The position numbers and the translations under genes were made by a program. Positions 1 through 4,399 of a stretch of DNA of 5,122 nucleotides are shown in pieces (the stretch's first letter is position 1; each line of letters starts with the position of its first letter). The DNA lies in assembly GCA_028688175.1 (NCBI GenBank), contig JAQTYS010000200.1, positions 1 through 5,122 on the forward strand, read 5' to 3'. This stretch comes from Methanothrix sp. Lineage in GTDB: Archaea > Halobacteriota > Methanosarcinia > Methanotrichales > Methanotrichaceae. The notes under the pieces were generated by a model. It did no database searches and was not told the origin of the DNA. It worked only from the letters and a program-made list of their open reading frames with translations.

Positions 1-443
1 TAGGCCCGGTCGCATCCTTGCGGGCGGACGAGGCCAACCCCATCATCATCGGCGATAGGTGCAACATCCAGGACGGCGTTATCTTCCACGGCCTCATGGG
101 AAGCTCCATAAATCTGGGAAGGCAGATATCCATTGCACATGGTGCCGTAATTCATGGGCCCATGAAGATAGGGGATGAGAGCTTCGTGGGATTCAACTCC
201 GTAGTTCATGCCTCAACATTGGGCAAGAAGTGCTTTGTCGGCCACGCGGCTGCGGTTATTGGCGTCACACTGGCAGACGGCAAGTTCGTGCCGCATGGCG
301 CCCTTATTGATACGCAGGAGAAGGCCGATCTGCTGGGATCTGTTCCCGAGAGCCTCAAACACTTCAATGCGGAAGTGGTCGAGGTTAACTGCGAGTTTGC
401 CAAAAGCTACCGAGTCAGGAAAAAATCCTGCGTGGGAGATTAA
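1..443 (+). CDS. camH: Gamma-class carbonic anhydrase, CamH-type (5' end missing)
   Basis: Zinc or iron enzyme that interconverts CO2 and bicarbonate; in acetate-using methanogens this family is thought to handle CO2 released during methanogenesis. The reading frame is open from the window edge (first full codon at 3), and the family's SxRADE segment lies before the first possible TTG start at 18, so the gene begins outside the window. Numbering from codon 3, I see RADE (7-10), NIQDG (21-25), and the three metal-binding histidines as FHG (His29) and IAHGAVIHG (His46, His51). The His46-His51 spacing equals that of Methanosarcina Cam His117-His122. Repeated hexapeptide-like steps (IGD, VIHG, IGDESFVG) fit a left-handed beta-helix. 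The acidic loop of Cam that carries the Glu84 proton shuttle is absent: only 16 residues separate His29 from His46, against 35 in Cam. That is the CamH pattern, which is known to lack this loop. The C-terminal part (IGVTLADGKFVPHG) also matches the family. Whether a signal peptide exists cannot be seen. Confidence 0.9.
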   Translation, partial: GPVASLRADEANPIIIGDRCNIQDGVIFHGLMGSSINLGRQISIAHGAVIHGPMKIGDESFVGFNSVVHASTLGKKCFVGHAAAVIGVTLADGKFVPHGALIDTQEKADLLGSVPESLKHFNAEVVEVNCEFAKSYRVRKKSCVGD

Positions 444-453
444 GCGCTGAGGA

Positions 454-482
454 ATTATTTCGAATCTGTTCTCATTTTTTAT
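454..482 (+). terminator. Possible T-rich terminator after carbonic anhydrase gene
   Basis: Beginning about ten bases after the carbonic anhydrase stop is a stretch rich in T, ending in a run of six T (475-480). Archaeal RNA polymerase can terminate at T-runs without a hairpin, and the position between a stop codon and a following promoter fits this. There is no strong stem-loop before it. This is a position-based inference. Confidence 0.4.
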
Positions 483-500
483 CCGTCCCCTTCGGACAAG

Positions 501-509
501 AAATATATA
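501..509 (+). promoter_or_regulatory. Candidate archaeal TATA box for the asd-heme genes
   Basis: The sequence AAATATATA stands out in a C-rich spacer and is preceded by a purine-rich ACAAG that could act as a TFB recognition element. With the usual distance of about 25-27 bases from box centre to start, transcription would begin near 531, giving a leader of about 20 nucleotides that contains the Shine-Dalgarno AGGTGA at 541-546. The geometry fits a promoter for the downstream operon; the start site itself is not visible. Confidence 0.6.
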
Positions 510-540
510 CACCCCTAGCCCTAAGCCCCACTCTAGCTTT

Positions 541-546
541 AGGTGA
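541..546 (+). promoter_or_regulatory. Ribosome binding site deciding the asd start
   Basis: AGGTGA lies six bases before the ATG at 553 and directly abuts the in-frame TTG at 547. The spacing makes ATG 553 the start rather than the TTG two codons upstream. Confidence 0.75.
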
Positions 547-552
547 TTGATA

Positions 553-1581
553 ATGGCAAAGATCAAAGCTGGCGTCTTAGGTGCCACCGGTGCCGTGGGG
601 CAGCGCTTCATTGAAGGACTGAAAAACCATCCCTGGTTTGAGCTGACCAGCCTCGCCGCTTCGGAGAGAAGCGCGGGCAAGAAGTACAAAGAAGCCGCCA
701 AGTGGCGCCTGGAAAGCGAACTTCCCGATGATATCGCGGAGATGACTGTAGTCAACGTCGACCCGCGAGAAGTCGATGCGGATATTGTCTTTTCCGCGCT
801 TCCAGCTGCAGATGCTCAGACGGTTGAGCCCGCCTTCGCGGCTGCGGGAATGGCCGTGGCCAGCAATACCAGCTCCTATCGCATGGTGGAGGATGTGCCG
901 CTGCTTATCCCGGAGTGCAATCAAGAACACCTTGATATCATCAAAGTGCAACGCGAAAAGCGAGGCTGGGAGGGATACCTTACCACCAACCCCAACTGCA
1001 CAACAGTTATGTTCACCCTGCCGCTAAAGCCGCTCATGAAGTTTGGCATCCAGAGTGTGCATGTGGCATCCATGCAGGCCGTATCCGGAGCCGGCTACGA
1101 GGGTGTGCCATCCATGGCCATCCTGGGCAACGTCATTCCCTATATCGGTGGCGAGGAAGAGAAGGTAGAGACTGAGCCGCAGAAGATTTTGGGGCATTTT
1201 GATGGCAATAGAATCGTGAACGCGGATTTTTCCATCAGCGCCAGCTGCCATCGCGTACCGGTCATGGACGGGCACACCGAAGCCATCTGGGTGACCATGA
1301 GGGACAATCCCACACCAGAGGAGGTCAAGAAGGCCATGCAAGACTTCGATGCGGGCCTGGGAGATCTGCCAACCTCTCCCAAGAAAGCGATCATCGTCAA
1401 GGATGAGCCGGATCGACCCCAGCCCAGGCTCGATCGCGGCCGGGGTAATGGCATGGCCGTCTCCGTGGGACGGATCAGGTCGGGAATCAGGTTCATCTGC
1501 ATGGGCCACAACACCGTGCGCGGCGCAGCGGGCGCAAGCATTCTCAATGCCGAATTGCTGGTGAAAAAAGGCCTGCTCTGA
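553..1581 (+). CDS. asd: Aspartate-semialdehyde dehydrogenase, archaeal/fungal type
   Basis: Catalyses the NADPH-dependent reduction of 4-phospho-L-aspartate to L-aspartate 4-semialdehyde, the branch point to threonine, methionine and lysine, in the cytoplasm. The 342-residue length is normal for the family. The N terminus has the Rossmann dinucleotide motif GATGAVGQ (residues 10-17). The catalytic nucleophile is Cys149 in NPNCTT. The segment CHRVPVMDGHTE places the substrate-binding arginine at 234 and the catalytic histidine at 241, with the same seven-residue spacing as Arg267/His274 of the E. coli enzyme. The C-terminal part (DRPQPRLDR, GNGMAVSVGRIR, NTVRGAAGASILNAELL) is typical of the archaeal branch. 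All key residues are present, so it should be active. Start ATG 553 is chosen from AGGTGA six bases upstream; TTG 547 would add two residues. The stop overlaps the next start by one base (TGATG), indicating translational coupling to the heme gene, although the two products are not metabolically linked in an obvious way. Confidence 0.95.
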   Translation: MAKIKAGVLGATGAVGQRFIEGLKNHPWFELTSLAASERSAGKKYKEAAKWRLESELPDDIAEMTVVNVDPREVDADIVFSALPAADAQTVEPAFAAAGMAVASNTSSYRMVEDVPLLIPECNQEHLDIIKVQREKRGWEGYLTTNPNCTTVMFTLPLKPLMKFGIQSVHVASMQAVSGAGYEGVPSMAILGNVIPYIGGEEEKVETEPQKILGHFDGNRIVNADFSISASCHRVPVMDGHTEAIWVTMRDNPTPEEVKKAMQDFDAGLGDLPTSPKKAIIVKDEPDRPQPRLDRGRGNGMAVSVGRIRSGIRFICMGHNTVRGAAGASILNAELLVKKGLL

Positions 1582-2543
1582 TGCTGATCCTTGCCTGGGA
1601 GGTGACGGCAGCCTGCAATCTGTCCTGCGGCTACTGCCGCGCCTCTGCCTCCTCTATGCCCGATGTGGATGAGCTTTCCACAGTGGAGGCACTTTCCTTT
1701 CTGGACAGCATTGCCGCTTTAAAGCCCATGCTGATCTTAAGCGGGGGCGAGCCCTTGCTGCGGCCCGATATCTTTCAGATAGCACGCCATGGAAAAGCGT
1801 TGGGCATGCGTGTCTCTTTGGCCAGCAATGGGACCACCATTACACCGCAGGTGGCAGACGAAATTGCTGCCAGCGGCATCTCGCGAGTCAGCATAAGCCT
1901 GGACGGCGCGTCGTCCGAAAAGCATGACCAGATCCGCGGCAAAGGAAGCTTTCAGGCAGCCATGCGAGGGATAGAAAATTTGCGCGGTAAGGTCGACTTT
2001 CAAATCAACAACACCCTCACAAGCAAAAATGAGTCTGATGTGGCGACAATCTTCGATCTGGCCCAAAGAGTGGGTGCTTGCGCCCTACATTTCTTCTTCC
2101 TGGTGGCCACGGGCCGGGGCCGGGAAGCTGATCTCATCTCTCCACAGCGGCAGGAGCAGCTCCTCAGAGAGATCGACCGGGAGCGAGCGCTTCGGTCCCT
2201 GGAGGTGCAGGTCACCTGTGCGCCCCAGTATGCCCGCATAAAAAAGCCAGAAAGAGGCCGCGGCGGCGGCTGTCTGGCCGGGAAGAGCTTCGTCTTTGTC
2301 TCCCGAAAGGGCGATGTCTATCCCTGCGGCTATTTTCCTCTGAGAGCGGGAAATATCAGGGAGAAGAATTTTATAGAGATATGGGAGAATGCTCCTGAGT
2401 TGATGGCATTGAGAGAGAGAAGACTCAAGGGCAAATGCGGGCGGTGCAGCTACTCTGCGATCTGCGGAGGTTGCCGGGCGCGGGCCTACGCAAATACCGG
2501 CGATTTCCTGGCTGAGGACCCAGCTTGCATCCTGGAAGTGTAA
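1581..2543 (+). CDS. ahbD: Radical SAM heme synthase AhbD (Fe-coproporphyrin III decarboxylase)
   Basis: Last enzyme of the alternative heme pathway: it oxidatively decarboxylates two propionate side chains of Fe-coproporphyrin III to vinyl groups, giving heme b. The 320-residue protein has the radical SAM cluster motif CNLSCGYC (Cys12, Cys16, Cys19), the SAM-binding GGEP at 55-58, and the SLDG segment expected in the barrel. The C terminus is a SPASM-type domain for auxiliary Fe-S clusters: Cys231-X12-G-X4-Cys249, then CX2CX5CX2C (Cys286, 289, 295, 298) and Cys316. The opening LAWEVTAACNLSC, the segment ATGRGRE, CLAGKSF and CGGCRARAYANTGD resemble AhbD more than AhbC or NirJ, which start with a longer N-terminal extension and a VWN-type strand; this assignment is from recalled family patterns. 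It overlaps asd by one base with no strong ribosome site of its own, so translation is probably coupled. The next gene encodes a siroheme decarboxylase subunit, which supports a role in heme synthesis. AhbC or a NirJ-like protein is the main alternative. Confidence 0.85.
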   Translation: MLILAWEVTAACNLSCGYCRASASSMPDVDELSTVEALSFLDSIAALKPMLILSGGEPLLRPDIFQIARHGKALGMRVSLASNGTTITPQVADEIAASGISRVSISLDGASSEKHDQIRGKGSFQAAMRGIENLRGKVDFQINNTLTSKNESDVATIFDLAQRVGACALHFFFLVATGRGREADLISPQRQEQLLREIDRERALRSLEVQVTCAPQYARIKKPERGRGGGCLAGKSFVFVSRKGDVYPCGYFPLRAGNIREKNFIEIWENAPELMALRERRLKGKCGRCSYSAICGGCRARAYANTGDFLAEDPACILEV

Positions 2544-2545
2544 CC

Positions 2546-2995
2546 ATGGATGAGATTGATTTAGTGCTGCTCTCTGCCGTGCAGGACGGTTTTCCTATAA
2601 TGCCCAGGCCTTTTTCGGATTTGGGAGCGGCGACGGGCCTTGATGAGGAAGAGGTGATAATGCGGATGGCCGGCCTGCAGAAGGATGGGCTGGTACGCAG
2701 GATCGGCCCGATTCTCGATCTGCGCAAATTGGGCAGGAGTGGAATGCTGGCTGCCCTCAAGGTATCACGGGAGGAGGCTGATCGTGCTGCTCAAATTATC
2801 AACGAGTATCCAGAGGTCTCGCATAACTACCTTCGGCCCGATGAGAGCGGCTACAATATCTGGTTTACCGTCTCTGCCTCTGAGGAGAGAATCCAGGAAA
2901 TATTGCAGGAGATCAGAATCAAGACGGGCCGAAAGATGCTGGTGTTGCCTACACTGCGCATATTCAAAATCGGCGTTAAGTTCGACATTATTTGA
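2546..2995 (+). CDS. ahbA/ahbB: Siroheme decarboxylase subunit (AhbA/AhbB family)
   Basis: AhbA and AhbB together decarboxylate siroheme to 12,18-didecarboxysiroheme, the first step dedicated to heme in the alternative pathway. This 149-residue protein has the AsnC/Lrp-like layout of the family: an N-terminal winged-helix-like part (about 1-60, with FPIMPRPF at 16-23 and LVRRIGPILD at 49-58) and a C-terminal ferredoxin-like part with VSHNYLR (91-97), NIWFT (104-108) and FKIGVKF (140-146). VSHNYxR and NxWFT are hallmarks of siroheme decarboxylases and are not found in ordinary Lrp regulators, so a transcription-factor label would be misleading. Start ATG 2546 is supported by GGAAGTG at 2534-2540, five bases upstream; TTG 2525 would overlap ahbD by 19 bases and is less likely. 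It begins two bases after the ahbD stop. I cannot tell whether this is the A or the B subunit; its partner is not in the window. Confidence 0.88.
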   Translation: MDEIDLVLLSAVQDGFPIMPRPFSDLGAATGLDEEEVIMRMAGLQKDGLVRRIGPILDLRKLGRSGMLAALKVSREEADRAAQIINEYPEVSHNYLRPDESGYNIWFTVSASEERIQEILQEIRIKTGRKMLVLPTLRIFKIGVKFDII

Positions 2996-2998
2996 TAA

Positions 2999-3007
2999 TT
3001 TGATATA
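2999..3007 (+). promoter_or_regulatory. Weak candidate TATA box before thioredoxin gene
   Basis: TTTGATATA sits just after the siroheme decarboxylase stop, inside an A+T-rich patch, and would place a transcript start near 3030, about 50 bases before the thioredoxin start. The patch includes a tandem ATTTGATA (2990-3005). It is the only promoter-like stretch in this 87-base spacer, but the match is modest and read-through from the upstream genes is equally possible. Confidence 0.3.
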
Positions 3008-3038
3008 CCTGGAAGAGCATCGATTACATAGGCCCAAT

Positions 3039-3054
3039 GCCCGGGCTGCCGGGC
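3039..3054 (+). other. GC-rich hairpin in spacer before thioredoxin gene
   Basis: GCCCGG (3039-3044) and CCGGGC (3049-3054) form a perfect six-base-pair stem closed by a GCTG loop. CCC 3033-3035 could extend it by pairing with GGG 3057-3059 across an internal loop. No T-run follows, so it is not a typical terminator. It lies 15 bases before the Shine-Dalgarno site of the thioredoxin gene and could affect mRNA stability or translation. Confidence 0.45.
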
Positions 3055-3069
3055 GAGGGGCGGATAATC

Positions 3070-3075
3070 AAGGAG
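3070..3075 (+). promoter_or_regulatory. Ribosome binding site pointing to an ATT start
   Basis: AAGGAG is a strong Shine-Dalgarno site. Seven bases downstream is ATT at 3083, in frame with the thioredoxin. The first standard start codon in that frame, ATG 3104, is 28 bases away, too far for this site. Confidence 0.7.
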
Positions 3076-3082
3076 CGGATAT

Positions 3083-3358
3083 ATTACGGCTAAACCAATT
3101 CTGATGGACTTTTATGCGGACTGGTGCGGACCATGCAAGATACAAGGCCCCATCTTCGAGGATCTGGCTAAAGACTACAGCGATAAGGTGGAGTTTAAGA
3201 AGATCAACGTAGACAAAGAGGGGGATCTGGCCGCTGAGAAGGGCATCATGGTTGTGCCCACTATTATACTGGAGAAAGACGGCAAGGAAGTGCAGAAGTG
3301 GATGGGCGTCACTTCCAAGGAAGAGCTGATAAAAGCCATCAATAAAGTTCTGCAGTGA
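3083..3358 (+). CDS. Thioredoxin, compact form, probable ATT start
   Basis: Cytoplasmic thiol-disulfide oxidoreductase that reduces protein disulfides, fed by a thioredoxin reductase not present here. The active site is WCGPCK with Cys15 and Cys18, the cis-proline is Pro59 in VVPTI, and the C-terminal strands read ILEKDGKEVQKWMGV followed by a final helix. From ATT 3083 the protein would begin MTAKPILMDFYADWC and have 91 residues, which supplies the central beta strand preceding the active site; starting at ATG 3104 would give 84 residues and cut that strand to MDFYADWC. An in-frame TAA at 3065 limits any longer form, and no ATG, GTG or TTG lies between it and 3104. The protein lacks the first beta strand and helix of full-length (about 105-residue) thioredoxins, as do several short archaeal ones. 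The fold call is secure; the start is an inference from AAGGAG spacing and homology. ACG 3086, ATT 3098 or CTG 3101 are less likely starts. Confidence 0.88.
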   Translation: MTAKPILMDFYADWCGPCKIQGPIFEDLAKDYSDKVEFKKINVDKEGDLAAEKGIMVVPTIILEKDGKEVQKWMGVTSKEELIKAINKVLQ

Positions 3359-3402
3359 GCGCCAAGAATGCCAGCACTGCCAAATGGGGTGTTTGAAGGA
3401 TA

Positions 3403-4371
3403 ATGACGGGCGGTGACTATAGTCTGGAGGCGGTGCGCAGGATCAACAGCAGAGGCGGCATTGCGCCTCATCTCGCCCTGCGCTTCGACTCTCATCTCTT
3501 TTCCATAGACACCAGCCGCGCACCCAAAGCCAGTGTGCAGTCCGATGCTTATCTCATAACCCATGCCCATAGCGATCATTATGGAAAATCGGCCATGAAC
3601 TCTCCACAGGCCGTGGCTTCGGTAGAGACGGCACGGGCTTTGGAGATTCGCTATGATCGGGAGTACAAAGGCCGCACCTTCAAAGTGGGGCAGAGCATCG
3701 TCATCGATGAAGTCGAAGTGAGCACCCATGCCACAGGTCATACCATTGGCTCGGCTGCGTTCTCCTGGCAGACGGAGACCGGAGAGAGGGTGGTGGTGAC
3801 TGGGGATGTCAAAGACTACCGGCATCTGCCAAAATGCGATTTTCTGGTCACGGAGGCCAACTACGGCGATCCCTACGATCCGTCCTGTATCTTTGAGGAT
3901 GACCTGGCCGGATTTTCCGAAGCCCTGGAAGACGGAGCGAGCTTTGGTGCCTATGCCTTCGGCAAAGCCCAGCGGGCGGTGGCTCTCATGAGGGCCATGG
4001 GCTACAAGGATGAGATCGGCATGGACGAGAAGAGTCTGGTCCTGACCCGAGAGCTGATGAAAGATGCAGCCGGGCCGCTCACCGAGGTAAATGGGGATAT
4101 ATCCAATGTGGTCACCCCCTGGAATTTGCATCAGGTTCGCTGCCGCAACAAATACTTCCTCACCGGAAGAAGGGACACATCTTATCCCACCATTCAACTC
4201 TCCGATCATCTGGATTTTCGAGGCCTGATGAAGATGATCGAGCACGTCTCGCCCAAAGAAGTGCTGGTCTACCATCCCGCTGGAGAGAGGGCCAGTTTGC
4301 TGGCGCACCACCTGCAGGAGTGCGGCCTGGAGACGACATCGTTGGACCTGATTGAGAAGTTCGTACGATAA
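3403..4371 (+). CDS. Metallo-beta-lactamase/beta-CASP-fold nuclease (predicted exonuclease)
   Basis: A 322-residue predicted metal-dependent nuclease acting on RNA or DNA. Zinc-binding motifs seen are HAHSDH (54-59), His113 in ATGHTIGS, and Asp135 in TGDVKD. The beta-CASP insert is indicated by AYAFGKAQR (183-191), which matches the FxxGxxQ pattern of this group, LSDHLDF (266-272), and the final histidine motif VYHPAGERA (289-297). The order and the length of about 320-340 residues resemble the small beta-CASP exonucleases, including the bacterial ligase-associated exonuclease family. It lacks the N-terminal KH domains of archaeal CPSF-type (aCPSF1) and the longer layout of RNase J. Whether the substrate is RNA or DNA cannot be read from sequence. 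Start ATG 3403 has AAGGA only two bases upstream, which is tight; an in-frame stop at 3394 excludes a longer form, and GTG 3433 is an alternative. It follows the thioredoxin by 44 bases and precedes the Vms1-like gene by 28, so co-transcription is plausible. Confidence 0.82.
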   Translation: MTGGDYSLEAVRRINSRGGIAPHLALRFDSHLFSIDTSRAPKASVQSDAYLITHAHSDHYGKSAMNSPQAVASVETARALEIRYDREYKGRTFKVGQSIVIDEVEVSTHATGHTIGSAAFSWQTETGERVVVTGDVKDYRHLPKCDFLVTEANYGDPYDPSCIFEDDLAGFSEALEDGASFGAYAFGKAQRAVALMRAMGYKDEIGMDEKSLVLTRELMKDAAGPLTEVNGDISNVVTPWNLHQVRCRNKYFLTGRRDTSYPTIQLSDHLDFRGLMKMIEHVSPKEVLVYHPAGERASLLAHHLQECGLETTSLDLIEKFVR

Positions 4372-4377
4372 ATATAA
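4370..4377 (+). promoter_or_regulatory. A+T-rich, TATA-like stretch before the Vms1-like gene
   Basis: AAATATAA overlaps the end of the nuclease gene within an A+T-rich run to about 4385. It resembles a TATA box, but a start 25 bases downstream would fall near 4400, at the start codon itself, leaving the strong Shine-Dalgarno site outside the transcript. It may be incidental or a weak internal promoter. Confidence 0.25.
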
Positions 4378-4385
4378 TTATCATT

Positions 4386-4391
4386 AGGAGG
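4386..4391 (+). promoter_or_regulatory. Ribosome binding site of the Vms1-like gene
   Basis: AGGAGG is a perfect Shine-Dalgarno site. It lies eight bases before TTG 4400 and eleven before GTG 4403, favouring the TTG. Its presence argues for translation from a leadered, probably polycistronic mRNA. Confidence 0.75.
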
Positions 4392-4399
4392 ACGCGATA

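Noticed and set aside
18..443. Complete carbonic anhydrase starting at TTG 18
   Set aside because: The codons before 18 encode GPVAS, which matches the family segment before RADE, and the family needs more N-terminal beta-helix turns. The gene is cut by the window edge.
213..755. Minus-strand frame of 180 codons across the carbonic anhydrase-asd junction
   Set aside because: It is antisense to two well-supported genes and to the promoter between them, with no motif and no ribosome site seen.
2546..2995. Lrp/AsnC transcription regulator
   Set aside because: The layout is Lrp-like, but VSHNYLR, NIWFT and FKIGVKF are siroheme decarboxylase signatures and ahbD is adjacent.
3039..3054. Hairpin as an intrinsic terminator of the heme operon
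   Set aside because: No T-run follows the stem; the next bases are G-rich.
2685..3104. Plus-strand frame of 139 codons ending at the thioredoxin
   Set aside because: It overlaps most of the siroheme decarboxylase gene in another frame, and its translation has no recognisable family pattern.
3175..4311. Long open frame of 378 codons on the minus strand
   Set aside because: It lies opposite the thioredoxin and nuclease genes, both of which carry clear family motifs. Its translation shows no recognisable domain, and long antisense frames are expected in G+C-biased codons.
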